The notes: generated from the sequence alone by a model not told the origin. Counted from the first letter of the stretch, positions 17,117 to 26,835 are shown. The stretch is 64,000 nucleotides of DNA from Acidobacteriota bacterium (GCA_029569255.1 JAKQUO010000048.1:1-64000); one strand, 5' to 3'. A program made the numbers and translations.

Positions 17117-18123
17117 AGCAACCGACAGCTCTGTCCGCCCGCCGGCCGGCTGTGACGGCGGCCCTGGCCCTGGCCCTGGCCCTGCCCGCCCTGGCCCAGT
17201 ACCGCGAGTACCATATCTCGGGGAAGGTCGTGGATTCCCGGAAGAACGCCCTGGCCGGGGTCGCGATCCTCCTGAGGGACCAGGCCACGAGCCGGAGCTA
17301 CTCGATCAAGACCAAGGCGGACGGCACGTTCAAGTTCGTGGGCCTGCCGCACGGCGTCTACGCGGTCGTCTTCAAGAAGGACGGCTTCGCCGAGAAGACC
17401 GACGAGTGGAGGTTCGAGCAGCCCCAGGACCAGATGTTCCGCGTCGAGGTCCCGCCGGTGACGATGGTCTCCACCGAGGTCCTGGCCGAAGCGGAGGCGA
17501 TGAAGCGGGCCGAGGCCGGGGTCAGGGCCGCGGCCGAGAAGGTCAGGTCCGGCGAGTACGACGCGGCCATCGCCGCGCTCGGCCCCCTCATCGCCAAGAA
17601 CCCCAGGGACTCCAACGCCCTCTACATCCTCGGGATGGCCCACCAGAAGAAAGCCCAATGGCCCGAGGCCATCGCCGCCTTCCTCGAGGTCCGGGAGATC
17701 GTCCCGAGCTTCGCCGCGGCCCATTACCAGCTGGGCGTCTGCTACCAGCAGACGGGCGAGCCCGACAAGGCCCTGGCCGCCTACGCCGAGGCGATGAGGC
17801 TCGACCCGGCCAACCCGGACAGCCCCTACAACTCCGGGCTGATCCTCTTCGGCCGGTCCCAGGCGTCCGAGGCCCTGGCCTTCTTCGAGAAGGCCCTGGC
17901 GCTCCGGCCGGACGACCCGGCCTTCCTGGAGATGGCCGCCCGGTGCCACATCAACCTGGCCGCGGCCCGCAAGCCGGACGGGACGATCGAGGCCGACAAG
18001 GCGGCCTTCGAAAAGGCCCTCGGCTATCTCGAGAAGGCCAGGGCCGGGTACGCGGCCGACCCCGGCAAGGTCAAGTTCATCGGCGAGCTCATCGCTCTGG
18101 TCAAGGAAGAGCTCAAGAAGTGA
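17113..18123 (+). CDS. Exported carboxypeptidase-regulatory-like domain + TPR protein
   Basis: This 336-residue protein has a cleavable signal peptide (to about residue 29, 'LALPALAQ'). A carboxypeptidase-D regulatory-like beta-sandwich follows (about 33-115, 'ISGKVVDSRKNALAGVAILL', 'GTFKFVGLPHGVYAVVFKKD'), then four or more TPR units (about 140-280, 'DSNALYILGMAHQKKAQWPE'). It has no enzymatic motif, so a periplasmic scaffold or carbohydrate/protein-binding role is likely. Its first domain resembles the N-terminal extension of the TonB-dependent receptor encoded next. The ATG overlaps the upstream stop by 4 bp and has 'aaaggag' before it, so it is coupled to the sulfatase-like gene. Confidence 0.75.
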   Translation: MKQPTALSARRPAVTAALALALALPALAQYREYHISGKVVDSRKNALAGVAILLRDQATSRSYSIKTKADGTFKFVGLPHGVYAVVFKKDGFAEKTDEWRFEQPQDQMFRVEVPPVTMVSTEVLAEAEAMKRAEAGVRAAAEKVRSGEYDAAIAALGPLIAKNPRDSNALYILGMAHQKKAQWPEAIAAFLEVREIVPSFAAAHYQLGVCYQQTGEPDKALAAYAEAMRLDPANPDSPYNSGLILFGRSQASEALAFFEKALALRPDDPAFLEMAARCHINLAAARKPDGTIEADKAAFEKALGYLEKARAGYAADPGKVKFIGELIALVKEELKK

Positions 18124-18124
18124 C

Positions 18125-18142
18125 TCCCGGGATATCCCGGGA
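18125..18142. promoter_or_regulatory. Perfect 18-bp palindrome next to the receptor promoter
   Basis: 'tcccgggatatcccggga' is a perfect inverted repeat that starts directly after the TPR gene stop codon and ends 4 bp before the -35 box of the receptor promoter. It looks like an operator for a dimeric regulator; there is no U-tract to make it a terminator. Confidence 0.5.
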
Positions 18143-18146
18143 GGGC

Positions 18147-18176
18147 TTGACACGGGGCGGGCGGGCATCATATTAA
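18147..18176 (+). promoter_or_regulatory. Sigma70-type promoter for the TonB-dependent receptor
   Basis: Consensus TTGACA (18147-18152), 18-nt spacer and TATTAA (18171-18176). It leaves a leader of about 200 nt before the receptor ATG at 18386, which holds no recognised riboswitch or small gene. Confidence 0.65.
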
Positions 18177-18385
18177 TTAAGACAAGGACGAGGGTGGAGC
18201 ATGGGTTCTTTGCCGAACCCATGAAACGCTCGGACCACGGTTCTATAGAGCGATAAATGAACGGGCCGCGATAAGGAGGAGCCAGAGGCGTCACTAAACA
18301 GAGACCTAAGGCCGTCCCTCCGGCCGGGCCGGACGGGGCAGGGGTTCGAGACACCTTCGGGAAGAGAGGAGAGGCCAAGAACAAG

Positions 18386-21300
18386 ATGAGAAAGCACTTG
18401 ATCGTCTTAGCCCTCGCTTTGGGGCTTGTCCTTCTCAACGGCGCCGCGCTCCTGGCCCAGTCGGTCATGGAAGGCAAGATCACGGGCACGGTCACGGACG
18501 AGAACGGCGAGCCGCTCCCCGGGGTCAGCGTCGAGATCACGGGCGCCACGATCATGGGCAAGCGGGCCGCGGTGACCTCGGCCCGGGGGACCTTCGTGTT
18601 CCTGAACGTCCCTCCGGGCAAGATCGCCATGGCCGTTTCCCTGGCCGGCTTCAAGACCTGGGTCCAGGACAACCTGGCCCTGGGCGCCGGGAGCGCTCTC
18701 GAGGTCAATCCGGTCCTTGTCGCCGGGGCGATCGAGGAGCAGATCACGGTCCTGGCGGCCAGCCCGATCGTCGACGTCAAGACCTCGGCCGTCGACTCCC
18801 GGCTGGAAAGCGAGATGCTGGCCAAGCTGCCGACCACGCGCGACGCGTTCTACGACCTGGCCCTGACGACGCCGGGCATGTTCGACGTCGGGAGCAGCGG
18901 CGGCTGGCTGCCCAGCCCCACGGCCTACGGCGGCTCGAGCATGGAGAACGTCTTCCTGGTCAACGGCGTCAACACGACCAACCCGCGCGGCGCGGCGTTC
19001 GGCTCGCTGGTCAGGGTCAACTACAACGCCGTCGAGGAAGTGCGCGTCGTCGCTTTGGGCTCCAAGGCCGAGTACGGCAGCTTCTCGGGCGCGGCCATCG
19101 ACGTCCTGACCAAGTCCGGGAGCAACAAGCTCCACGGCAACGTCGCCTACTACACCGAGCTCCGCGGCGGCTTTTTCCAGGAGAACTATCCCATCACGAG
19201 CCCGGGCGATCCGAACCACTACCTGAAAGCGCCCGACGACTGGCTCTTCTACTACGGCGGCGACAGGCTGGCCGGGGAGACCAAGAAGAATTGGGAGGGC
19301 AATTTCACCATCGGCGGGCCGATCGTCAAGGACAAGATCTGGTTCTACGGCGCGCTCGACTACATCCGGTCGGCCAGCCTGCCCGTGAACTGGGGCCTCA
19401 TCAACGAGTCCTGGGGCCGTTACGCCGACCTCAAGGTCTCGGCCGAGCCGCTCCGGAACACCCGGGCCTGGGTCTCCTACCACTTCGAGAACAACAAGGG
19501 CACCGGCTGGAGCTGGGGCAGCCAGCCGGAATGGGACACCTCGATGACCTACGGCGCCGGGTCCAAGAACAACACGCTGTCGGCCCAGTTCCAGTGGCTG
19601 CCCTCGAGCACGGCCATCTTCACGGCCAAGTACCTGGGCTTCTGGACGAACGACAGGCCCGTTGTCCCGGCCGACGCGCCCGACCATCCCGGCTACATCA
19701 ACTGGTGGAAGTGGGGCAAGGGCTACGGCGTCAACGGGGCCTTCCCCTTCATCGAGGCCCAGAAATCCACCCGCCAGACGATCCAGGCCGACGTGTCGAC
19801 CTACGTCGAGGACTTCCTCGGCGAGCACGACATCAAGTTCGGCGTCCAGTACACCAAGGGCCGCGGCAACTGGATGGGCGGCTACTTCCAGAACTACGCC
19901 AACTTCACCTATCCGCTGGGCGGCTGGTGGGGCTACTATTCGGGCCTCGGCTACTCCGTCGACGCCCTCAAGTCCCAATGGTACTACTACGGCACGATCG
20001 GCTTCGACGACGGCCTGCTCTTCTACAACAACAAGACCATCGACAATCCGTTCCTGACGGTCCGCACGGCCGACTCCCTGGGCCTGTTCGTCGACGACCA
20101 GTGGTCGCCGACCAAGCGCCTGACCTTCAACCTGGGCTTGCGCTTCGACCGGATGACGACCAAGTACGGCGAGGGCAAGGTCTTCGACTTCCTGCGCACG
20201 CCGAGCGACATCAACGACCCGAACCTCGGCGTCCTGCGGACCCGGGCGGGCTCGGGCAATATCTTCGACTTCAAGACCCTCTCGCCGCGCCTGGGCGCCA
20301 CCTACCAGCTGACCAAGGACGGCAAGACGGTCCTCCGGGCCAACTACGGCCGCTATTACATGCCCCTGGCGGTCGAGTTCATGCGCCGCTTCGGCCCCGA
20401 CATGCAGACGACCAACCTCGACTACGAGATCTACTGGGTGCCTTGGGATATCGCCGACGCCGACGGCAACGGCTATATCGACTGCATGGGGGTCAGCGGC
20501 GTCAACGAGCTCCGGGAAGCCGTCCGGCACATCCACGGCCAGACGCCCATCTACGTCGAGCACCGCACGACGGACCGGTCCTGGACCCTGAACGTGGCCG
20601 AGGGCGTCAAAGACATGTTCACCGACCAGATCTCCCTCAACATCGAGCGGGAGCTCGTCAAGGACTTCTCCCTCGGCGCCACCTACATCTACAAGCACTC
20701 GGCCAACCTCTTCGTCAACGTCCCCATCAACGAGGTCACCGGCCGGGAGTGGGCGTACGACCGCGTCCGCTTCGACCCGGAGTTCGGCGACCCCGTCGAC
20801 CTCTACAGCGTCAAATGGGAGGACTACAACGGCGACGGCGTGATCGACGGCGCGGACATCGCCTGGATCGGCACCCACGGCGACTATCGGGTCGAGAACC
20901 AGCAAGCGTACAACTACATCGACGGCGAAACGCCGATCAAACCCCAGAGGACCTACCAGGCCCTGCAGTTCGTCCTCAACAAGCGCTACTCCAACCGCTG
21001 GCAGGGGCTGGCCTCGCTGGTCTATTCCTGGTCGAACGGGACGGCCCAGCGGACGATGCGCCAGGACGACAACATGATGGGCCCGATGATCACCGACGAC
21101 ACCTGGATGGGCACGCTGAACTACACCGTCAACAACATGAACGGCGTCCTGCCGTTCGTGCCCAAGTGGGAGATCAAGGCCTCGGGCTCGTACACCGTTC
21201 CCGGCGTCGAGATGGACCTGGGCCTGCGCTTCAGGTTCCACACGGGCCGGCCCCTCTGGCGGCTGGAGCCCTACGACGTGGCCACCCAGTGGGGCCAGCC

Positions 21301-21568
21301 TCCGGGCTCCGTCATCAGCAGCGGCGGGACGGGCCGGATCGTCTCGAGCACGACCCCGATTTACCTGCCTTCGTTGGCCATCTTCGATCTCCGGGCCGAG
21401 AAGGCCATTCAGGTCAGGGGCTTGGGATCGCTCCACATCATCGCGGACGTCTTCAACCTCTTCAACAGCGCCAACGTCACCAACGCCGAGTACTCCGGGC
21501 TGTGGGGCCGGATCACGGGCATCAGCGACGCCCGCCGGTTCCGGCTCAGCTTCATGTACCAGTTCTAG
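18386..21568 (+). CDS. TonB-dependent receptor, Oar-like, with carboxypeptidase-regulatory N-terminus
   Basis: Outer-membrane receptor of 1060 residues. It has a signal peptide (to about residue 24), then a carboxypeptidase-regulatory-like domain (about 30-110, 'ITGTVTDENGEPLPGVSVEI'). A plug domain follows ('SPIVDVKTSAVDSRLESEML', 'YGGSSMENVFLVNGVNTTNP', 'VEEVRVVALGSKAEYGSFSG'), then a large beta-barrel ending in aromatic 'FRLSFMYQF', as expected for BAM recognition. Such receptors import large substrates, here most likely oligosaccharides given the surrounding glycosidases, using TonB-ExbBD energy (not encoded in the window). No SusD-like partner is present. It has its own promoter with a palindromic operator-like site, and a strong terminator follows. 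Confidence 0.9.
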   Translation: MRKHLIVLALALGLVLLNGAALLAQSVMEGKITGTVTDENGEPLPGVSVEITGATIMGKRAAVTSARGTFVFLNVPPGKIAMAVSLAGFKTWVQDNLALGAGSALEVNPVLVAGAIEEQITVLAASPIVDVKTSAVDSRLESEMLAKLPTTRDAFYDLALTTPGMFDVGSSGGWLPSPTAYGGSSMENVFLVNGVNTTNPRGAAFGSLVRVNYNAVEEVRVVALGSKAEYGSFSGAAIDVLTKSGSNKLHGNVAYYTELRGGFFQENYPITSPGDPNHYLKAPDDWLFYYGGDRLAGETKKNWEGNFTIGGPIVKDKIWFYGALDYIRSASLPVNWGLINESWGRYADLKVSAEPLRNTRAWVSYHFENNKGTGWSWGSQPEWDTSMTYGAGSKNNTLSAQFQWLPSSTAIFTAKYLGFWTNDRPVVPADAPDHPGYINWWKWGKGYGVNGAFPFIEAQKSTRQTIQADVSTYVEDFLGEHDIKFGVQYTKGRGNWMGGYFQNYANFTYPLGGWWGYYSGLGYSVDALKSQWYYYGTIGFDDGLLFYNNKTIDNPFLTVRTADSLGLFVDDQWSPTKRLTFNLGLRFDRMTTKYGEGKVFDFLRTPSDINDPNLGVLRTRAGSGNIFDFKTLSPRLGATYQLTKDGKTVLRANYGRYYMPLAVEFMRRFGPDMQTTNLDYEIYWVPWDIADADGNGYIDCMGVSGVNELREAVRHIHGQTPIYVEHRTTDRSWTLNVAEGVKDMFTDQISLNIERELVKDFSLGATYIYKHSANLFVNVPINEVTGREWAYDRVRFDPEFGDPVDLYSVKWEDYNGDGVIDGADIAWIGTHGDYRVENQQAYNYIDGETPIKPQRTYQALQFVLNKRYSNRWQGLASLVYSWSNGTAQRTMRQDDNMMGPMITDDTWMGTLNYTVNNMNGVLPFVPKWEIKASGSYTVPGVEMDLGLRFRFHTGRPLWRLEPYDVATQWGQPPGSVISSGGTGRIVSSTTPIYLPSLAIFDLRAEKAIQVRGLGSLHIIADVFNLFNSANVTNAEYSGLWGRITGISDARRFRLSFMYQF

Positions 21569-21590
21569 CACGCGGCACGCGCGGCATCTC

Positions 21591-21625
21591 GCCCGGGGGG
21601 CGCCGCCCCCCGGGCTTTCTTTTAT
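21591..21625 (+). terminator. Rho-independent terminator after the receptor gene
   Basis: GC-rich hairpin 'gcccggggggc' / 'gccccccgggc' with a tiny loop, followed by 'tttcttttatt'. Confidence 0.9.
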
Positions 21626-21643
21626 TCTTATTTCTTCCCGGCA

Positions 21644-21678
21644 CCGCCCCTCCGCGCATCCCCGGGGCGGGCTTTTTT
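21644..21678 (+). terminator. Second terminator-like hairpin
   Basis: 'ccgcccc' pairs with 'ggggcgg' around a 13-nt loop, followed by 'gcttttttg'. It backs up the terminator at 21591. Confidence 0.6.
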
Positions 21679-21691
21679 GCCAGGGCGGGAA

Positions 21692-21720
21692 TTGCGTCTG
21701 TCCGCGAAAAAGGCTAGATT
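21692..21720 (+). promoter_or_regulatory. Weak promoter candidate for the GWxTD gene
   Basis: TTGCGT, 17-nt spacer, TAGATT; 19 nt before the ATG at 21740. The -35 box is poor. Confidence 0.4.
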
Positions 21721-21739
21721 AGAAAGACGAGAGGTCCCC

Positions 21740-23872
21740 ATGAAACGGATCGTCGGGCTGGCCGCCGTCCTGGCGTTCCTGGCCCCCCTCGTCGCCGGCC
21801 AGGACCTGGGCGCCCGGCGGCCCGCCCCGGCCAAGGGCGACGCCTCCAAGGCCGCCCCATCGCAGGCCGTCCTCCCCGAGCGATACCGCCGCTGGCTCGA
21901 CGAGGAGGTCGTCTACATCATCGCCAAGCGCGAGCGGGAGGTCTTCCTCCAGCTCCAGACCGACCGGGAACGGGACATCTTCATCGAGGCCTTCTGGAAG
22001 CACCGCGACCCCACCCCGGGAACGCCCCGGAACGAGTTCGAGGAAGAGCACCGGCGACGGCTGGACCACGCCAACAAGGTCTACGGCCGCTCGACGCCTC
22101 AGCCCGGCTGGAAGACCGACCGCGGCCGGATCTACATCCTCCTCGGCCCGCCCAAGAGCATCGAGCAATACAGCAACGTCAACGGCGTCCACCCGACCGA
22201 GATCTGGTTCTATCTCGGGGACCCGGCCTTCGGCCTGCCGACGGCCTTCAATGTCGTCTTTTTCAAGAAAGAGGGCGCCGGAGACTACATCCTCTATTCG
22301 CCGACCGAACACGGGCCGAGAAGCCTCATCGCCAGCTCGATGGGCGGCTATCGCGACGTCAGCCGCGTCTCGAGCGCCCTGTCCAACGACCAGGCCGCCT
22401 ACAAGGAGCTCCAGGAGCTCGAGCCCAACCTGGCCCGCCAGACCCTGAGCCTCATCCCCGGCGAGGCCGCGCAGCCCGGCTACGAGTCGCTGGCCTCGAC
22501 CCGCCTCATGGCCGCGATCGCCCAGGCCCCCCAGAAGAAGGTCCAGACCGAATACGCCGACGCCATCCTGAAATACAAGGACTTCATCGAGGTCGATTAC
22601 ACGGCCAACTACATCGCCAGCGACTCGCTGGCCCAGGTCATCCGCGACCCGGGCGGGGCGAGCTTCGTCCACTACACGATCGAGCCGGCCCGGATCTCGG
22701 CCGAGGAGAGCGGCGGGCGATACGAGATCCGCTTCCTCATGAACGGACGGGTCTCGGACGCGTCGGGCCGGACCGTCTACCAGTTCGACAAGGACTTCCC
22801 GCTGAGCCTGACGGCGGCCGAGCTCGAGGACGTCCGGGCCCAGTCCCTGTCCATCCAGGACGCTTTCCCCCTCGTTCCCGGGACCTACACGTTCGACCTC
22901 CTCCTCAAGAACGCCCTGTCCAAGGAATTCGCCGGCGCGAGCTCAAGCCTCGTCGTCCCCGGGCCCGGCGGGCCGCCCGGACTGGGGGCCCTCCTGCTGG
23001 GCTACGGGTCCGAGCGCGCCAGGCCGGGCCCCCGCGAGCGCGTGCCCTTCAAGGTCGGCGACACCCAGATCCTCTGCCAGGCGCGGAAGACCTTCGGGGC
23101 CGGGGAATCGCTCGTCCTTTTCTGCCAGCCCCACGGGATCACGGCGGAGCTTCGCTCGTCCGGGGCCCTCCGGACGACCTTCTACCGGGAGGACGAGGAG
23201 ATCCTGGGGAAGACCCGGCCGCTGGCCGACGCGCCGCCCGAGGGCGTCACCGACATCCAGCCCCTCGCGGACTTCGCGCCCGGCTACTATCAGGTCCGGG
23301 TGGCCTTGCTCGACGGCGAGGGGAAAGAGCTGGCCCGGGCCAAGGAGCATTTCGAGGTTTCCCTGTCCGCCAAGATCCCCCGGCCCCGGGTGGTGTCCAA
23401 GGTCATCCGGGCCTCGGGACGCGGCGAGGAGCTCTTCATGACCGGCGTCCAGCTCCTGAACAGGGGGGACCTCGAGTCCGCCCGGGCCCGGCTCGAGGAG
23501 GCCCGCAACCTCGAGCCGACGCGGGTCGATTACGCCGTCGCTTTCGCCCAGGCCCTCTTCCGCTCGGGGGATTACGTGGGCGTCCGGGACGCCCTGATGC
23601 CTTGGGCCGAAGCCGAGGATTCTCCCGCCGAGGTGCCGGCCCTGCTCGGCTACGCCGGCCAGGCGCTGAACGATTTCGGGTCGGCGGTCAGTTATTACAC
23701 GGTCTATCTGGCGCGCTTCGGCGCCAATGTCGAGATCCTGAACTATCTGGGCGCCTGCCATCTGCGGCTGGGGAACAAGGACGAGGCGCTCAGGGCCTGG
23801 ACGAGATCGCTCGAGGTCAGCCCCGATCAGCCGAAGATCAGGGACCTCGTCGAGTCGCTGAAGAAGAGATAG
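21740..23872 (+). CDS. GWxTD-domain protein with C-terminal TPR
   Basis: This exported 710-residue protein has a signal peptide (to about residue 20). The GWxTD motif is at residues 123-127 in 'QPGWKTDRGRIYILLGPP', within a domain known mainly from Acidobacteria and related phyla and lacking a known biochemical role. The preceding stretch 'FLQLQTDRERDIFIEAFWKH' with 'RDPTPGTPRNEF' is the usual lead-in. The middle contains beta-rich sequence resembling a filamin/Ig-like segment. The last ~150 residues are TPR-like ('GVQLLNRGDLESARARLEEA'). Start ATG 21740 has 'gagagg' upstream. It follows the receptor gene and its terminators, so it is probably transcribed separately. An envelope role is likely; function is unknown. 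Confidence 0.8.
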   Translation: MKRIVGLAAVLAFLAPLVAGQDLGARRPAPAKGDASKAAPSQAVLPERYRRWLDEEVVYIIAKREREVFLQLQTDRERDIFIEAFWKHRDPTPGTPRNEFEEEHRRRLDHANKVYGRSTPQPGWKTDRGRIYILLGPPKSIEQYSNVNGVHPTEIWFYLGDPAFGLPTAFNVVFFKKEGAGDYILYSPTEHGPRSLIASSMGGYRDVSRVSSALSNDQAAYKELQELEPNLARQTLSLIPGEAAQPGYESLASTRLMAAIAQAPQKKVQTEYADAILKYKDFIEVDYTANYIASDSLAQVIRDPGGASFVHYTIEPARISAEESGGRYEIRFLMNGRVSDASGRTVYQFDKDFPLSLTAAELEDVRAQSLSIQDAFPLVPGTYTFDLLLKNALSKEFAGASSSLVVPGPGGPPGLGALLLGYGSERARPGPRERVPFKVGDTQILCQARKTFGAGESLVLFCQPHGITAELRSSGALRTTFYREDEEILGKTRPLADAPPEGVTDIQPLADFAPGYYQVRVALLDGEGKELARAKEHFEVSLSAKIPRPRVVSKVIRASGRGEELFMTGVQLLNRGDLESARARLEEARNLEPTRVDYAVAFAQALFRSGDYVGVRDALMPWAEAEDSPAEVPALLGYAGQALNDFGSAVSYYTVYLARFGANVEILNYLGACHLRLGNKDEALRAWTRSLEVSPDQPKIRDLVESLKKR

Positions 23873-23876
23873 CGGC

Positions 23877-26699
23877 TCACTTGCCCGCTTCCGTCACGTT
23901 CCAGCCCCGGACCTTGACCTTGGGCGTTTCGCCGAAGAGGTCGTCGGTCAGGAAGACCCCCGAGAGCTTGCGCGTCTCGCCGGGGAGCAGGGTGATGTAG
24001 TTGTCGTCGAGATAGATCGGCAGGACCGGCTCGCCGCCGGCCTCGCGGACGACCAGGACCTCGACCATGAAGGCCAGGTCCGGCGAGGGATTGGCGATCT
24101 CGAGAGCGACCTTGGTCTGCGGCCCGCTCTTGCTGAACTTGGCCTTGACCCTGACGGCGACGGGCTTGAGCCGGGCCAGCGCGGTGAGGTCGGCGTAGTC
24201 CTTGACCGGCGTCACGTACCACGTCGTGCCCGTCTCGTCGAGGGTCTCGGGCTTGGCCGAGAGGGCGTAGAAGTTGGCGTCGACGAGACGGTTCTTCTCC
24301 CCGAAGACGCGCAGGTCGAGGAAGTAGGTCGCGGAAACGCCGGCCGGCGGGCGCAGGACGTCGATCGTCTTGACCTCGTCGGCGGCCAGCCCGAAGTCGA
24401 CCGTCTTGGCGATGAGCTCCTTGAGCCCGAGGTCGAGGACCCGGACGGAGGCCTTGAGCCGGGGCGACGGCGCCGCGGAGCTGTTCACGGCCACGATCTC
24501 CCGGTTGCCGTAGTTGAAGAGGATGTGGACCGGCTCGCCGGCCTTGCGGGCGCCGTAGAAGGCCCCGGTCGGCTGGAGGGAGTAGTCGTAGAGCTGCCAC
24601 CAGAGCTTCGGCCAGGCCGAGTTGTACATCCACTGGATGACCCCGGTGGCCTTGGGCTTGTTGGCCGCGAAGGCCTCGAACATGGCCCGCATCCCCTCGT
24701 AGTTGAGGAACTGGGCCTTGCGCAGGTAGTCCTCGAGGTCGGCCGGCTTGCCGAGGCGCCGGTCCATGGCCTCGTTGTAGCGGTCCAGGGTCTTGAACAT
24801 CCCCCGGCAGCAGTGGAAATACCAGAAGTCGTTGATGGGCCAGAGCTTGTCCTCGGGGATCATCTTGCGCAGGCTCTCGAGGGGCGGGACCTGCGGGCCG
24901 GGCCCGGTCTCGGTGTTGAAGCCGTAGGCGCCGCCGTTCTTGGTGTCGACGTACCAGTAGACCGGCGGGACGTAGTCGTAGGGGCCGAGCATCTTCACCC
25001 CCGACGGGCCGGTGATCGCGCTCGTCTTGCCCTTGGCCGAGACGAGCGTCGGCCGGGTCGGGTCGACCTCCTTCTGGATCTCGATGTAGCGGCGCTCGAG
25101 GTCGGGGTGGGGGAGCATGTCGCTGGCCTGGGTCCAGACGAGGATGGAGGGGTGGTTGCGGAGCCAGAGCAGCTGGTCCCTCCAGGAGGCGGCCACGAGG
25201 TCGATGAGCTCGGGGGTCGAGATGCCGCCGTAAGGCTCGTCGGCGGGCCGGCCGAGGTAGTCCGTCCATTCCCAGTGACAGCTCCAGCCGACCATGACCA
25301 GGAGGCCGAGGCGGTCGCAGAGGTCGTAGAGGGACTCGCTCGTGCCCCAGAAGCCCTCGAACCGGAGGGCGTTGAGGTTCATGTGACGGGCGTAGAGGAC
25401 CTCGGCGGCGAGCTTCTTCGGCTTGACATCGAGGAGCAGGTCGTCGGCCCAGCCGCCGCCGCGGATGAGGACCTTGCGGCCGTTGAGCGTGAAGCCGCGG
25501 TGGCCCTCGCCGGTGCGGTAGTCGCCGACCTCGCGGATGCCGAAGCGGACGGTCCGGTAGTCCGAAGGCGGGACGCGGGGGGCGCCGGGCAACCGCTTCA
25601 GGTCCTTCGCGGGCTGCCCGTCCCCGGGCTCGTCGGGCGGGGCGGCGGGCGCGGCGGCTTCGGCGGCCTTGTCCGGCTTGACGGTGAAGGACAGGCCGAG
25701 GACGTAGAGCTCCTGGGCGCCGAGGTCGTGGGTCCACCAGACCCGCGGGTCCTTGATGACGAGCTGGGGCGTCGCCTCGGGGAGGAATTCGATCCGGCGC
25801 GTCTCCTTGGGGCGCAGGGTGACCTCGCGGGAGAAGCGGCCGCCTTCGAACTGCCCTTCGAGCGTGCCCGCGAGGTCCCGGTCGCCGTGGTTGACGACCT
25901 CGGCCGAGACGGTCAGGCGCGCCTCCTTGAGGCCGGCCAGGTCGAGCTTGGTCCGGACGAAGGGGTTCTCGATCGAGACGAGGCCGGTCCGACGGACGCG
26001 GACCTCGCGGAAGAGGCCCATGGCCTTGTCGGGCGGGGCCGGGTTCCAGTCGACCCAGCCGATCGTCGGCTCGCCCTTCTTCGGCGGGATGACCTCGACC
26101 GCGAGGACGTTCTTCTCGGCCGTCCTGACGTCCGCGGTGACGTCGATGGAGAAGCGGCGGTAGGCGCCGTAGACGGCCGAGGCGTCGGCCACCTTCTTCC
26201 CGTTGAGCCAGATGTTGGCCCGGTAGTTGATGCCGTCGAACTCGAGGCGGGTCGTGGCCGGGCCGCGGCTCACCGGGACGATGAACTCCTTGCGGTACCA
26301 CCAGGAAACGGCGAACGGCTCGGCCGGGACCTTCTCCAGGTTCCGGCCGAAGAAGAGGTCGGAGTAGACGTTGTTCTGGACGAGGGTCCCCAGGACGGTC
26401 GAGGGGACGACGGCCGGGTACCAGCTCTCGATCCTGAAGCCGGGCTTGGAGATGTCCTCGCCGGTCCCCTTGACCTTCTCGGACGACTGGATGTTCCAGA
26501 GGTCGCCGAGGTTGACGGTCTGGTCGAAGACCGGGCGGGGGATGGCCTTGGCGGCCGGCCGGTCCTGAAGGCCGGGCCGGTACTGGGCCGGGACCGCGAG
26601 GGCGAAGCCGGCGGCCAGGGCGGCCAGGGCGACGAGGCCCAGGGCGGCGGCCCGACGGCGGTGGGGCAGGCCTGATCGCGGAGAGCGGGGAGCGTTCAT
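23877..26699 (-). CDS. GH2-family exo-beta-D-glucosaminidase/mannosidase-like enzyme, secreted
   Basis: This 940-residue protein has a signal peptide or membrane anchor (residues 15-37) and the GH2 five-domain plan. There is a sugar-binding jelly roll ('PFAVSWWYRKEFIVPV', 'GINYRANIWLNGKKVADASA'), immunoglobulin-like domains, a TIM barrel and C-terminal beta domains. 'WVDWNPAPPDKAMGLFREV', 'QASDMLPHPDLERRY' and the predicted nucleophile region 'YGFNTETGPGPQVPP' closely follow the exo-beta-D-glucosaminidase (CsxA) branch, where an Asp replaces the usual acid/base Glu. A role in removing glucosamine or mannose from oligosaccharides is likely. A TATAAT promoter and 'aggaggctcc' site precede the ATG. 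The gene converges on the GWxTD gene with 4 bp between stops. Confidence 0.85.
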   Translation of the reverse strand: MNAPRSPRSGLPHRRRAAALGLVALAALAAGFALAVPAQYRPGLQDRPAAKAIPRPVFDQTVNLGDLWNIQSSEKVKGTGEDISKPGFRIESWYPAVVPSTVLGTLVQNNVYSDLFFGRNLEKVPAEPFAVSWWYRKEFIVPVSRGPATTRLEFDGINYRANIWLNGKKVADASAVYGAYRRFSIDVTADVRTAEKNVLAVEVIPPKKGEPTIGWVDWNPAPPDKAMGLFREVRVRRTGLVSIENPFVRTKLDLAGLKEARLTVSAEVVNHGDRDLAGTLEGQFEGGRFSREVTLRPKETRRIEFLPEATPQLVIKDPRVWWTHDLGAQELYVLGLSFTVKPDKAAEAAAPAAPPDEPGDGQPAKDLKRLPGAPRVPPSDYRTVRFGIREVGDYRTGEGHRGFTLNGRKVLIRGGGWADDLLLDVKPKKLAAEVLYARHMNLNALRFEGFWGTSESLYDLCDRLGLLVMVGWSCHWEWTDYLGRPADEPYGGISTPELIDLVAASWRDQLLWLRNHPSILVWTQASDMLPHPDLERRYIEIQKEVDPTRPTLVSAKGKTSAITGPSGVKMLGPYDYVPPVYWYVDTKNGGAYGFNTETGPGPQVPPLESLRKMIPEDKLWPINDFWYFHCCRGMFKTLDRYNEAMDRRLGKPADLEDYLRKAQFLNYEGMRAMFEAFAANKPKATGVIQWMYNSAWPKLWWQLYDYSLQPTGAFYGARKAGEPVHILFNYGNREIVAVNSSAAPSPRLKASVRVLDLGLKELIAKTVDFGLAADEVKTIDVLRPPAGVSATYFLDLRVFGEKNRLVDANFYALSAKPETLDETGTTWYVTPVKDYADLTALARLKPVAVRVKAKFSKSGPQTKVALEIANPSPDLAFMVEVLVVREAGGEPVLPIYLDDNYITLLPGETRKLSGVFLTDDLFGETPKVKVRGWNVTEAGK

Positions 26700-26726
26700 G
26701 GAGCCTCCTGGGTCGGGGATAGCCCC

Positions 26727-26756
26727 ATTATATCGGAACCCCCGGAGGGCGCCAAA
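26727..26756 (-). promoter_or_regulatory. Promoter for the GH2 gene
   Basis: On the minus strand: TTTGGC (26756-26751), 18-nt spacer, perfect TATAAT (26732-26727), 27 nt before the start codon. Confidence 0.6.
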
Positions 26757-26806
26757 CGCCCGACGCCCTCCTCATGCGGCCGGCGGCGGACCGTCTCGAG
26801 GGAATA

Positions 26807-26835
26807 GGGGACATGTACCCAAGGTACATGTCCCC
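26807..26835. repeat. REP-like palindrome, copy 8
   Basis: Perfectly complementary arms 'ggggacatgtacc' / 'ggtacatgtcccc' with loop 'caa'. It begins exactly at the base after the GH38 stop codon (26836-26838, minus strand). Confidence 0.9.

Noticed and set aside
18177-18385. Riboswitch in the receptor leader
   Set aside because: The 200-nt leader has no conserved core of a known riboswitch that I can recognise.
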